Below are positions 17,587 through 26,720 of a DNA stretch of 59,650 nucleotides, in pieces. The position numbers and the translations under genes were made by a program. The stretch comes from Planctomycetes bacterium UBA1146 (GTDB taxonomy: Bacteria > Planctomycetota > UBA8108 > UBA1146): contig DCAA01000029.1 of the NCBI GenBank assembly GCA_002311345.1, positions 149,818-209,467 of the forward strand, given 5' to 3'. The notes under the pieces are model-generated. The model saw only the letters and a list, made by a program, of their open reading frames with translations, did not search any database and was not told the DNA's origin. Every line of letters starts with the position of its first letter. The first letter of the stretch is position 1.

Positions 17587-17966
17587 CGAGATTCCTCCTC
17601 ATCCTGGGATACCGGAGGACTGATCTCGACTCGAAGTCGCGCCCTCGGGTCAGACGATACGGTTGCCGGTAACGGAATCCGTCGGGGTAACACTCCAAGA
17701 GGAGGTTCCCCGAGAGGACCTTCCGGCGCTGTACGCCAGTCGGAAACGGTCTGGAACGGGTTCCGTGCCGTTTCGATGGGGACCGGCTCATACCACTCGA
17801 TACGAACAACTCCACCGACGGCTCCTCCATCGCTGGAGCCTGGTGCAGACAGATCGGATCCGGCCAGTGGATCACCGAGGATGAACGTCTTTGCAAATCC
17901 CAGCATCGTGAGCAAGAGGAAGCCCAGACATATGAAGAAAAACACCTTCTCGACATTCCAACGCAT
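17583..17966 (-). CDS. Small single-pass membrane protein, GspC/PilP-like by position
   Basis: The 127 residues comprise a short cytoplasmic N-terminus, one membrane helix (VFFFICLGFLLLTMLGFA), and a proline-rich periplasmic segment ending PPVSQDEEESR. Sequence features are too few to assign a family. Its place directly after a PilO-like gene, where PilP or GspC often lies, and the ARNPFQTV phrase, reminiscent of PilP/GspC linker text, suggest a connector to the outer-membrane secretin. The start is a TGATG junction with the preceding gene. Confidence 0.6.
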   Translation of the reverse strand: MRWNVEKVFFFICLGFLLLTMLGFAKTFILGDPLAGSDLSAPGSSDGGAVGGVVRIEWYEPVPIETARNPFQTVSDWRTAPEGPLGEPPLGVLPRRIPLPATVSSDPRARLRVEISPPVSQDEEESR

Positions 17967-18769
17967 CAGAACCCCCTCCGGCCACGCGTACCGGGCCTAC
18001 GGTTGCCTCTGGATTCTTCGCGAGGATCCTCAACATCTATTCCCACAACCTGGATACTGGCTTCGAGTCGTCCCGTGTTCGATTTTTCTGTAACGACCCT
18101 GATCGGCTCGATCGAAAGAAAACTACCGTCAACCTGAAATCTAACGATGAGATCCGAAAGCTGATCAGGAGAGCAAAGCAACTTCACCTCGATGGGATAC
18201 CGCACCAGCACCTTCTGTTGATCTCTGAATGCTTCCTGAACCCTGGCTTTAGGCACCACCTGATCGATTCTGGGGATTCCACTCTGAAGACACACTTGCA
18301 GGAATCTATCGAGGACCTCGAGAAGAAGGAAGCGATCGGTCCAACTTGCAAGATCCAGATCGCCACGTTCGTCGAAATTCGGAATCTCGGAAGGAGTCAC
18401 CAATCCAATTCGATTCGCTCGTTCGCGGAAGTCATTCCAGACGAGATCCTTGGCACGCTTGAACTCCGTGCTCACCGAAGCCACATCAGTAGGTGGTTGA
18501 TGCCTGGAAACCCTGGAGATCGAAAGTTTGGAAAGGAGATCATTGTTACGTTCTTCGAGTGCGGTCCTGGATTTCCGTTCGACATCAACGATGCCATCGA
18601 GATCGTGCAACCTCTGGGCAAGAATCTGAGCATCTTCTCTATGACGTACCAGGTCACTTTCGTGATCGGCTCGAATGCTCCTGGCGATGTTGGAAACAAT
18701 CAGGAACACGACCATCGCTGCAAGCGCCTGGATCAGCAACTTCTTGTTCTTTTGCCACAGTTCTTGCAT
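17966..18769 (-). CDS. PilO/GspM-like inner-membrane protein
   Basis: A cytoplasmic stub is followed by a membrane helix (LLIQALAAMVVFLIVSNIA), a coiled coil at about residues 35-80, and a ferredoxin-like periplasmic region. That region includes VLVRYPIEVKLLCSPDQL and FLSIEPIRVV, which match the PilO pattern of a beta-alpha-beta domain. The C-terminus is Arg/Gly-rich (GNRRPGTRGRRGF). It joins the PilM-PilN fusion by a TGATG junction, fitting a PilMNO inner-membrane platform. The family assignment rests on topology and neighbours. Confidence 0.7.
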   Translation of the reverse strand: MQELWQKNKKLLIQALAAMVVFLIVSNIARSIRADHESDLVRHREDAQILAQRLHDLDGIVDVERKSRTALEERNNDLLSKLSISRVSRHQPPTDVASVSTEFKRAKDLVWNDFRERANRIGLVTPSEIPNFDERGDLDLASWTDRFLLLEVLDRFLQVCLQSGIPRIDQVVPKARVQEAFRDQQKVLVRYPIEVKLLCSPDQLSDLIVRFQVDGSFLSIEPIRVVTEKSNTGRLEASIQVVGIDVEDPREESRGNRRPGTRGRRGF

Positions 18770-20385
18770 CAGCCTCTCCCCCCGAATGGAACGGGCGATC
18801 TTCGTTGAGGACCCCTGCGGCCGGAATTATCAGGAAGTTGTTCCACCGGAGATACGATGATCTGGAACGGGTATGCGCCAGATTTAGGATCTTCAGGAGT
18901 TACCCTGACGCGTTCGACACCAGGTATTCCTTCCAGTTGCCTCTGGAGAGTCTGGATCGACTCGAGGCCCTTCCTTCTCGCATCGTCCGCACTTCCATTC
19001 AACTCGATCTCGATGCCGAGGACCGATTCACCACTGACTCGCCTCAGCAAGATCTGGTCGAGAGAAATCTCCTGGGGCAATCCGTCTCGAAGTTCATCGA
19101 GAATCCGCGCATAAAAGCGACCGGTTGCGACCTCTCCGATGATTCGTTCTTCTCGTTTGCGGAAGATGTCATTTTCTTGTCGTGCCTGCTCCTCTGCGGC
19201 ACTCCAACCGCTTATTTTTCCTTTCCAGGACGAAATCGTACTGGAGGCGGCTGAAGCACGATTGGAGGAAATTAGCACATCGAAGAACTGAACTCCCAGA
19301 GCAAGAACAAGGCACGCCACCGCACCCCAGAAAAACACAGTGCGATCCCTGAAAGTGCGTCGCTTGCATTCATCATGCGGCAAGAGGTCTACGATGCGTT
19401 CCTCAGTGTCGAGAGCTGCAGCCCCAGTCCCGATGAGCATCGTACATTCTGGCCCAGGCGATCCAGCAAATGAGACGATCTCGATCTTGCAATCGACCGC
19501 ATTTTCCAGATCTTTACCTTTTCCAGCAAGTGCAGCGCCCGAACCAGAAATCCTGATCCGGTCGACAACGATGTCCTCCATCTTCAATTGAGCCTGGCAG
19601 AATGACAGGGAAGACGTGAGTAACTGAACCAGCTGATTGCTCCAACCGCGATAACAGGCCTCTACGGATTCTTCTCCGGTCAACAAGTCACCCGTGACAA
19701 AGTTATCGACCATGAGGCGGGCCAGTTTGGCCTTGACGGAGCATCGATCACTAACCAGTTCTTCCATATTGCGGGTGCCGAATCCAATGCTTCTGGCGAA
19801 CAGCAAACGATCACCACGAACAACGAGGATCTGCGTCTCTGAAGAATGGACATCACACAAAAGAAGCGTTTCATCGACGCTGAAACCACCGGCTGAGATG
19901 TGAGCGTGATACACGCCCAGAGAACTTGGCAAGGCCAGCCGAACCCGCCCGCCACTCGATCGAATCCGGTCAATCAGCGGCTGGACGAGTCCATCCTTAC
20001 CCATTCCCAGTAGTAGCAAGGTATCCTCGGACAGACTCTCCGGAACCTGAAGTTCCATGTGGCCACCACTGAGAACTTCACCGGTTTTCTCGGCTATCTC
20101 CTCGAGTTCGTAGCGCAAGATCAACTCCAGGCGCCAGGGAGGAACCGCCGGAACGCTGTGATATCTCAATGAGGCGCTGTCTCCATCGAGAAGCAGTGCG
20201 ATGTTGTCGATACGGAACCCCTGGGTTCCGATTTCTCGCACCCAGTCAGAAATTTCTTCTTCATCACGAGCGGGTACTTGAACCAATTCGACCAGATGCA
20301 CGCCATCACCGTCACCGGCGACCGAAGCGGCACGCCAGAGTTCAGACTGGAACTCGAGTACAGTGACCTGACCTCGATAAGCCAT
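18769..20385 (-). CDS. PilM-PilN-type fusion (GspL-like) platform protein
   Basis: Residues 1-330 look like the actin-like ATPase fold of PilM (VHSSETQILVVRGDRLLFAR, ISGSGAALAGKGKDLE, MLIGTGAAALD). A membrane helix (VFFWGAVACLVLALGVQFF, about 345-365) and a PilN-like periplasmic domain follow, with LDELRDGLPQEISLDQILL and the closing VRVTPEDP block. One chain thus combines what pilus systems usually encode as PilM plus PilN, as GspL does in type II secretion. It has one-base TGATG junctions on both sides. It probably recruits a secretion ATPase that is not encoded in this window. Confidence 0.75.
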   Translation of the reverse strand: MAYRGQVTVLEFQSELWRAASVAGDGDGVHLVELVQVPARDEEEISDWVREIGTQGFRIDNIALLLDGDSASLRYHSVPAVPPWRLELILRYELEEIAEKTGEVLSGGHMELQVPESLSEDTLLLLGMGKDGLVQPLIDRIRSSGGRVRLALPSSLGVYHAHISAGGFSVDETLLLCDVHSSETQILVVRGDRLLFARSIGFGTRNMEELVSDRCSVKAKLARLMVDNFVTGDLLTGEESVEACYRGWSNQLVQLLTSSLSFCQAQLKMEDIVVDRIRISGSGAALAGKGKDLENAVDCKIEIVSFAGSPGPECTMLIGTGAAALDTEERIVDLLPHDECKRRTFRDRTVFFWGAVACLVLALGVQFFDVLISSNRASAASSTISSWKGKISGWSAAEEQARQENDIFRKREERIIGEVATGRFYARILDELRDGLPQEISLDQILLRRVSGESVLGIEIELNGSADDARRKGLESIQTLQRQLEGIPGVERVRVTPEDPKSGAYPFQIIVSPVEQLPDNSGRRGPQRRSPVPFGGRG

Positions 20386-22883
20386 CAGCCCCCCCTAGCT
20401 TCGAGGATTTTCAACCCCTGTTGTGCTTCCTGCGCGCCATCACTTTCCGAATGGTGATCGATGACCCACTGGAAGTAGAAGCGGGCGATTTCGTTATGGT
20501 CTTTACCAAGGGCCTCGCGCGCATGGATGAGGACCTGATCGATTCGTCCGACCGACCGGAGGTCCCGTTCGCTCTGGGCTGAATTTTGTCGATTTTCGAT
20601 GATCGAAATCGCCAGGGTTGCCGGTTCGAGACCTTCGAATCGAGATAGCGCCATCTGGCAGATCTGTTCCAGGTATTGCCCTGCCGGAGATCCGGCATAC
20701 CGTTCGAGATCGGCCTGGACCGCGTCGATCTGATCGAGCGCAGCCTGGACCTCGACCTGTAGTTGAAGTTCAAGTAGGTCTAACTTTTTGTGGAGGTCGT
20801 CTCGCCAGACAAATGATTCCCTGGCATCAGCGATGAGCCGAACTGCTCTTCCCTCCTGTCGCTCCTCGAGGGCATCGACCACTTGCTGGTACGCTGTTTG
20901 GACTCGTGCCTGTTCGCGTTCGCTACTGGCCGATATGGAGACATCTACCGATCCACCGACAGCTACAAGGCCCGCATCGGCAATCAGCAACAGCCCACGG
21001 CCTCCAGCTTCTGGTCTGACAGAGAACTCGACAGGAACATGGAATGAAATGACAATTTGAGAGGATCCCTGTCCCAGAGAGATCTCGGTTCCGCGACAAC
21101 TCTGGAGATCCGAGATCTTCTCCAGATATACCCCGGCGGTATCGCCTGAAAAGACCTGAACAGGCTCATCGACACGACGTGATGGAATTTTCCCGACCAG
21201 CATCATGGGGATCGGGCGTTGCGGAGACCAGGTCGTCGCGATCCGCCATCCAATCGACCTGGCAAATTGCTGAATCACTGCGTTCTCTCCGGATTCGTGG
21301 ATTTCGAAGCCAAGACGAACAGATCCGTCTTCTCCGACGACAATTTTCTCCTTCCTCGACGGCAACAATTGCCCCCAGGGCATCGGCCGCGGAGATCCGA
21401 GCGCAACCCTCAAATCCAAGATGAGGTCCGTCTTGCCCCGGGAGAGTTGAACCACGCCTCGTTCGTCAACAAGGATGCTGATTCTTTGCCCGTTTTCTCC
21501 AGCAGTAATCGTGGCAGGACGGTTCGCTACTGATTCGATGGTGCGGACGATGATCTGATCACAACGAAGTGTTCCGGTTCGATCCCCCAATCCCACTATG
21601 GAGATCCGGGCCGAGCCACCGGCTCCTTTTACCGGCGCAGGGAAATCAGCGCCAACTCCACTCCAATCCCGGCTGGTCCGAAGTGCAGTGAAGTTTTCTG
21701 CGACAACAACATCTCCGGAATCACCACGTTCAAACCACCGTACGGAAATCCCGACCCGATCGAATCCTTCATTACCAACACGGCCACTTACTCGAATCCC
21801 CTGGCCTGCCTTGACATCGAAAAGATTCTGGAACTGCACGCGAAAAACACCGTTCTCGCCAGGATCACCCTGGCAAACCATCCACTTTTTTCCCTGAGGC
21901 GCGCCTTCTCCTTGAACGATCTGGACCGTTCCATCGCCAGTGACGATTTGCCAGGAAGAATCCTGAATCGGCCCTGGCTGCCTCAACTCGAAGAAACCCT
22001 CACCAGCGAGTCGATCTCCCTCGGAAACGGCAAGGTCCGGATTGGTCGCGAGATCCTTGAAAAAGCCATATCCAGAATAGAACACCAGGGCCAGGATCCC
22101 GACGAAGACCATCGTGGCAAGTCCCTGCGAGCCTTCGGGCCCGACCTCGACATTGGAAGTGCGACTGACAACAAGTTCTGGCGCCGTCGTCAATGATGTC
22201 TTTGCCTGTGCTGGCTCGGAGTTGCCGAAACCGTGTGCCAAGAACTCGACCTTTCCGATTCTGAAAGATAACTGATCTTGAAGTTCGAACTTTTTCACCT
22301 TGCGATTGCCGACGACGATCCCATTACCTGAATCGAGGTCCTGGATGAACCAACGAGAATCCTCCTCGATAATGCTGGCATGACGGGAAGAGATTCGCGA
22401 ATCATCGATGGTGACATCAACTTCAGGGCTTCTCCCGATGACCAGATCAGGGAAGACGGAAATCCACTGGATGTTCCCTTCCACTTCCATGCGAAGTCGA
22501 CGCCCCACAGGTTCACTGGTGAGAACACTTTCTTGAGAAACACCCGTATCATCGATTTCAACGACTACAGGGGTAACGTCATCAGTGGCGATCACACCTG
22601 ACATCTCTACCAGCAGTTCGACTTCCCCGATCTTGATCGAATCACCATCACCCAGTGCAATACGTTCTACCTTTTTACCGCCGTGCATACTTCCATTGGA
22701 AGACCCCAGGTCCTCGTAGATGTAGCACGACTCTTCCCAGTAGAATCGTCCGTGATTGCGTGAAGCAAGCCGATCCTCGATGACGATCCGGGAGGAAGGA
22801 TCTCTTCCTATCGTGATGGGATCATCGCCGATCTCGACGATGGTCTGGCGGCCGCCATCTCGAACCAGGATCTTCGAACTCAT
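20385..22883 (-). CDS. Double-FHA-domain membrane protein with carbohydrate-binding-like region
   Basis: Two forkhead-associated domains lie in the cytoplasmic N-terminus. The first (about 20-85) has IGRDPSSRIVI, RNHGRF and SSNGS; the second (about 145-210) has IGRSPEVDVTI, SSRHASI and SGNGI. They bind phosphothreonine peptides. One membrane helix follows (ATMVFVGILALVFYSGYGFF, about 258-278). The outside part contains a jelly-roll-like region (IRVSGRVGNEGFDRVGISVR) and a C-terminal helical segment. The start overlaps the upstream stop as ATGA. It may couple Ser/Thr phosphorylation to pseudopilus assembly; no kinase gene is present here. Confidence 0.78.
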   Translation of the reverse strand: MSSKILVRDGGRQTIVEIGDDPITIGRDPSSRIVIEDRLASRNHGRFYWEESCYIYEDLGSSNGSMHGGKKVERIALGDGDSIKIGEVELLVEMSGVIATDDVTPVVVEIDDTGVSQESVLTSEPVGRRLRMEVEGNIQWISVFPDLVIGRSPEVDVTIDDSRISSRHASIIEEDSRWFIQDLDSGNGIVVGNRKVKKFELQDQLSFRIGKVEFLAHGFGNSEPAQAKTSLTTAPELVVSRTSNVEVGPEGSQGLATMVFVGILALVFYSGYGFFKDLATNPDLAVSEGDRLAGEGFFELRQPGPIQDSSWQIVTGDGTVQIVQGEGAPQGKKWMVCQGDPGENGVFRVQFQNLFDVKAGQGIRVSGRVGNEGFDRVGISVRWFERGDSGDVVVAENFTALRTSRDWSGVGADFPAPVKGAGGSARISIVGLGDRTGTLRCDQIIVRTIESVANRPATITAGENGQRISILVDERGVVQLSRGKTDLILDLRVALGSPRPMPWGQLLPSRKEKIVVGEDGSVRLGFEIHESGENAVIQQFARSIGWRIATTWSPQRPIPMMLVGKIPSRRVDEPVQVFSGDTAGVYLEKISDLQSCRGTEISLGQGSSQIVISFHVPVEFSVRPEAGGRGLLLIADAGLVAVGGSVDVSISASSEREQARVQTAYQQVVDALEERQEGRAVRLIADARESFVWRDDLHKKLDLLELQLQVEVQAALDQIDAVQADLERYAGSPAGQYLEQICQMALSRFEGLEPATLAISIIENRQNSAQSERDLRSVGRIDQVLIHAREALGKDHNEIARFYFQWVIDHHSESDGAQEAQQGLKILEARGG

Positions 22884-25027
22884 TCGTTCTTCTCTTTCCT
22901 GTCCTCGGATTCTCTCTTGAGGCCGTATTTTTCAATTTTTTGGTCCAGCGTGGGCCTGGAAACCCCCAACTGCCTTGCTGTCTGACTCTTATTCCAACTA
23001 TTTTCCTGAAGAGTGGCCGTTAGAACTTGCCTCTCGAGACCCTCGGTTGCCTCGGCAACCAGTTCACGAAGAGTCCCGCGCATAGGTTCCCGCTTGGTCG
23101 AACCTGGACGATGAGACAGCACCGATGGCGAGATATTTTCAGGTAAGATGACGTTGCCAGAAAGGGCCACTAGTAGTTCGACTTCATTTTGGAGTTGCCG
23201 GATATTGCCAGGCCAAGGGCTGTGATACAGCGCGTAGAGGGCCCGGGGATCCAGTTTTGGTCTCTCCATGGCGAGCCGGGAACAGGCCAGATCGATGAAA
23301 TGGTCGACGAGCAATGGAATATCTTCACGTCTTTCTCGGAGAGCTGGCAGATGAACCGTCAAGACATTGAGGCGGTAATAGAGATCCTCACGAAATCTTC
23401 CGTCACGAACCATCTCCTCGAGTCTCTGGTTGGTGGCGGAAATGATCCGAACATTGACCTTGACTGTGTCTCGGCCACCTACCGGACGGAATTCACCGTC
23501 CTCGATGACCCTCAATAATTTCGCCTGTAGATCGGGACTCATATCACCGATCTCGTCCAGAAACAGGGTTCCCCTGTCGGCGAGTTCAAAAAGCCCTTTC
23601 TTGTCGCGAATGGCTCCGGTGAAGGCTCCCTTTACATGGCCAAAGAATTCGCTCTCCAGCAGGTTCTGTGGAATTGATGCGCAGTTTTGTGAGACGAATG
23701 AATTCGGATTTCTTCCCGAGCCCAGATGCACAGCCTGCGCGATTAATTCCTTTCCGGTACCGCTCTCTCCGAGAACGAGAACCGGCATATCAGTGTCGAT
23801 CACACTATCGAGTAGTTCAAAAACACGTAGCATCACGGGCGAACGAGTGACGATGCGGTCAAAGGAGTGCTTGAGCCCGGGGCGCGCACCCTTCTTAACC
23901 AGTTCCCTCACTTCTTCGGGTTCTACATCCCTGGCCAGCAACATCGCCTGGAGTTGCCTATTGAGCTCCTCGACCTGGTCTTTGGCGGTATGTAGAGACC
24001 CCTGTTTTCTGTGCAATTCCTCGAACAGGCGCGCGTTCTCGATGTAGATGGAAGCCTGGTCTGCCAGGAACTGTACGAATCGAAGGGTTCCCTGGTGAAA
24101 GGAGTGCTTCTCGAAACGATTGTCGACATATACAGCACCGAGCACGTTTCCTCGCAATCGCAGCGGTACGCACAGTACAGATTCGAGTCGAAGGTTGGCA
24201 ATGGAAACCGACTCGTGAAATCTTGGATCGCTACGAGCATCACCTGTCAGCACGGGCTCACCAGAATCGATGACTCGCCTGACCAATGAATGACTCACCT
24301 GGAGATGAGCCCGACGTACAACGTCTCTGTCGATGTTCCGGGAGGCTGCAACCTTGAGTTCGGCTTCCTCTTCCACGATAAGAAAACCTCTCTCGGCACC
24401 AGATATTTCAATCACGTTCTGGAGAATTACTTCGAAAAGTTCCTCGGTAACGAGGATGGCGCAGAGATCTCGGGTCAGTTCGAGTAGCCGCAGGAAGATT
24501 TCCCTCTCCTTCTGGAATCGCAGAGAATCATCACTGGCTACTTGTTCAGAAATCGGTTCGAGGAAATACTCTGTGCTCAGTTGAAGAGTCTCTCCCGCTG
24601 GGCTCGAACTGCGATGACGTTCAGGAATTTCACCAAAAAAGATCTGGGTCTTGCCAATCTCGATCAGATCTCCGACCATCATCGGCTGGCGCCGGACCAG
24701 GATCCCGTTGACCATGGTGCCATTTCTGCTGCGCAGATCCTCGATGTGCCAGCGGCCCTGAATCCGCCTGAGTTGACAATGTTGACGTGAGGATGAGATG
24801 TCCTCGATCTCGACGTCGTTATCACGAGATCGACCGATGGAAACAGAATCCCCGGTCAGGGGAACCTCACGTTCCCCGGCAAGATCTCGGATAAAAAGAT
24901 GCTGAGAAGTCGACGCGGAACGGGTCGATTTCCCTTTTCGTGCATGCTCAGGCACGTCCAAGGCGAATTCCTCTTCAAACTCGGACCGGGGTCCTGGGAT
25001 AGCCCGATGGTCGCACGGTACAAGCAC
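22880..25027 (-). CDS. FHA-GAF-AAA+ sigma54-dependent transcriptional activator
   Basis: The order is an FHA domain (about 45-125: SIGRSRDNDVEI, SSRQHC, SRNGTMVNG), a GAF sensor (about 190-340: GFLIVEEEAELKV, VPLRLRGNVLGAVYVDN), a short coiled coil, and an AAA+ domain. The AAA+ domain has Walker A GESGTGKE, the sigma54-contact loop GAFTGA and Walker B LFLDEIGDMS. A Fis-type helix-turn-helix follows (SQTARQLGVSRPTLDQKI). There is no receiver domain, so control is probably by phosphopeptide binding and GAF ligand. The GTG start at 25027 lacks a clear Shine-Dalgarno; a TTG at 24961 behind GAGGAA is an alternative. It lies within the secretion operon and may control it or the divergent gene at 26721. 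Confidence 0.88.
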   Translation of the reverse strand: MLVPCDHRAIPGPRSEFEEEFALDVPEHARKGKSTRSASTSQHLFIRDLAGEREVPLTGDSVSIGRSRDNDVEIEDISSSRQHCQLRRIQGRWHIEDLRSRNGTMVNGILVRRQPMMVGDLIEIGKTQIFFGEIPERHRSSSPAGETLQLSTEYFLEPISEQVASDDSLRFQKEREIFLRLLELTRDLCAILVTEELFEVILQNVIEISGAERGFLIVEEEAELKVAASRNIDRDVVRRAHLQVSHSLVRRVIDSGEPVLTGDARSDPRFHESVSIANLRLESVLCVPLRLRGNVLGAVYVDNRFEKHSFHQGTLRFVQFLADQASIYIENARLFEELHRKQGSLHTAKDQVEELNRQLQAMLLARDVEPEEVRELVKKGARPGLKHSFDRIVTRSPVMLRVFELLDSVIDTDMPVLVLGESGTGKELIAQAVHLGSGRNPNSFVSQNCASIPQNLLESEFFGHVKGAFTGAIRDKKGLFELADRGTLFLDEIGDMSPDLQAKLLRVIEDGEFRPVGGRDTVKVNVRIISATNQRLEEMVRDGRFREDLYYRLNVLTVHLPALRERREDIPLLVDHFIDLACSRLAMERPKLDPRALYALYHSPWPGNIRQLQNEVELLVALSGNVILPENISPSVLSHRPGSTKREPMRGTLRELVAEATEGLERQVLTATLQENSWNKSQTARQLGVSRPTLDQKIEKYGLKRESEDRKEKNE

Positions 25028-25054
25028 ATGTAAAGAAGATTTTACAGGGGGGTG

Positions 25055-26620
25055 TCACTGTTCATTTCGGCCAGGAGTGGCGTTCAGTAGGGCTCTGTGG
25101 ACCCTCAACAGGGTTCGATCCTGCCAGTCACGAGCTGCTGAGGTGCGGCCCCTTCTGCCCTGGTAGATCAGACAAAAGGGAACCGGGCCCTGATCGCTAT
25201 CGAGGATTCCAGCGAGGCTCACAACGCCATTTATGGTTCCGGTCTTGGCTCGCACCTTCCCCTGTAACGGAGTCTTCACCAGGCGCTTCTCGAGAGTCCC
25301 ATCGATGCCTGCAAGCGGTAACGAATCGAACAGTGTACTCCCCCAGTCGGAAACGAGTCCCAGTTCCACCACCTGTCGTAAAACGTTAGCGGTAAGACGA
25401 TTATTCCGGGACAGACCGGATCCATCGCGGATAACGATCTCATCCGTGTGCTTGAAGCGCTTTTGAATCCATCGCAGTAATTCATCTGCTGCTGAAGAAA
25501 ATGAACCGTCTCCGCCACGCACTTTGGCAAGGACTCTCGCCAGTGAATCGGCATACAGATTCTGACTATTCTTCAACATCACCGGCAATCGAGATCCAAG
25601 AGAATGCTTGATACTTGCGATCGGGACAGCCCGAGAAGCACCGGGGATATTCACCCCGGAAACTTCAATGCCTGAGTCGCGGAGCATCTGGAGAAAAATA
25701 CTCACGAAGTTGTCTGCAGGATCGGGCACGGTTACCCATTCGGTACGAACTCCAGATGTGTTGAGGAATTTGCCCGAAACAAAGATCTCCCAGCCATTAC
25801 CGCGCCGGTCAACTCGATAGAGGTGGTCCTTTTTATTGACGCATGGAACGAGCGTGCTGCGAACACGGACAAGTGGTTGAGGAGGCCGGATCTTGATTCG
25901 AACGTCACCTTCGATGACTGGACCGATGACGACATCGATACAGTTGTCGTTGAGATTGAGAGCACCGGATGGAGCGCAGTACCAGCGAAGTAGTTGTTCG
26001 ACGGGCCAATCAGGATGAACTGCTGGACCTTCCAGATAACGGACGTCCGCAAGAATCCGTCCACGGATCCGTTTGATCCCCTGTGATCGAATCTGCGCGC
26101 ACCAGGGTCGCAATTCCCACAATGGGTCGTCTTTGTTTTCCCGGCCACAGATGGCCGGATCCCCGCCTCCAACGACGAGCAAATCCCCTTCGAGTACCCC
26201 GTCCTGTACCGGACCCATACGCATCAAGTTGGTCTGGAGCAAGTGATGAGCACCCAGCTGGTCGAGACAAGCCGCAGCAACGATCAACTTCATGCATGAG
26301 GCGGGAGCCCGCGCACGATCAGAGAGATGTTCGACGACGGTCCCATCGGGAAGTTTGAAAGAAAAAGAGATCTCCTTCTGCAACAGTTTTAACCGGGTTG
26401 CTTCCGAGACCAACTGGGAGGCGAGATCTCCTGCGAAAACGATCGTCGAACTCGAAAGGAATAATTGAAGGACGAGCAGCACCGATATCAGGAAAAGAGG
26501 TGGCCATCTCGAAGGCCGCCGGGCACCCGGAGAGGGTACCTCCAGTGATCCAACCACGTTGTGCTCATCAAGGAGGGACAGGTTGTTGGTGTCTGTCACC
26601 AGATCAGTTCTGTCTCGCAT
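25055..26620 (-). CDS. dacB: D-alanyl-D-alanine carboxypeptidase/endopeptidase, PBP4 family (S13)
   Basis: This periplasmic enzyme trims or cleaves peptidoglycan stem peptides. The three penicillin-binding signatures are seen: SxxK as SCMK (catalytic serine), SxN as SRN in DGSGLSRNNRLTAN, and KTG in RAKTGTINGVVSLAG. The large S13 insertion between the first two is present, giving the expected length near 520. An N-terminal hydrophobic segment (PPLFLISVLLVLQLFLS) follows a 40-residue cytoplasmic tail. The ATG at 26620 has AGGAGG at eight bases; another ATG two codons upstream is too close to it. It is first in the operon, 27 bases before the FHA activator. Confidence 0.9.
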   Translation of the reverse strand: MRDRTDLVTDTNNLSLLDEHNVVGSLEVPSPGARRPSRWPPLFLISVLLVLQLFLSSSTIVFAGDLASQLVSEATRLKLLQKEISFSFKLPDGTVVEHLSDRARAPASCMKLIVAAACLDQLGAHHLLQTNLMRMGPVQDGVLEGDLLVVGGGDPAICGRENKDDPLWELRPWCAQIRSQGIKRIRGRILADVRYLEGPAVHPDWPVEQLLRWYCAPSGALNLNDNCIDVVIGPVIEGDVRIKIRPPQPLVRVRSTLVPCVNKKDHLYRVDRRGNGWEIFVSGKFLNTSGVRTEWVTVPDPADNFVSIFLQMLRDSGIEVSGVNIPGASRAVPIASIKHSLGSRLPVMLKNSQNLYADSLARVLAKVRGGDGSFSSAADELLRWIQKRFKHTDEIVIRDGSGLSRNNRLTANVLRQVVELGLVSDWGSTLFDSLPLAGIDGTLEKRLVKTPLQGKVRAKTGTINGVVSLAGILDSDQGPVPFCLIYQGRRGRTSAARDWQDRTLLRVHRALLNATPGRNEQ

Positions 26621-26677
26621 GACCATTCCCTCCTGCGATCAGCCTAGTGTGAGTGTCAAAAAATCTCAAGGCTGACG

Positions 26678-26693
26678 CGGAACACCCTTTGCA
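26678..26693 (+). promoter_or_regulatory. Candidate sigma54 (-24/-12) promoter
   Basis: CGGAACACCCTTTGCA carries the invariant GG, ten bases, then GC, and a perfect TTGCA -12 box. It matches about nine of twelve conserved positions of TGGCACG-N4-TTGCA. The expected start site near 26704 would give a 16-base leader to the ATG at 26721. A sigma54 activator gene lies 1.7 kb away on the other strand. Confidence 0.4.
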
Positions 26694-26720
26694 CTACGAT
26701 CATAGCAGGAGTTGATCATC

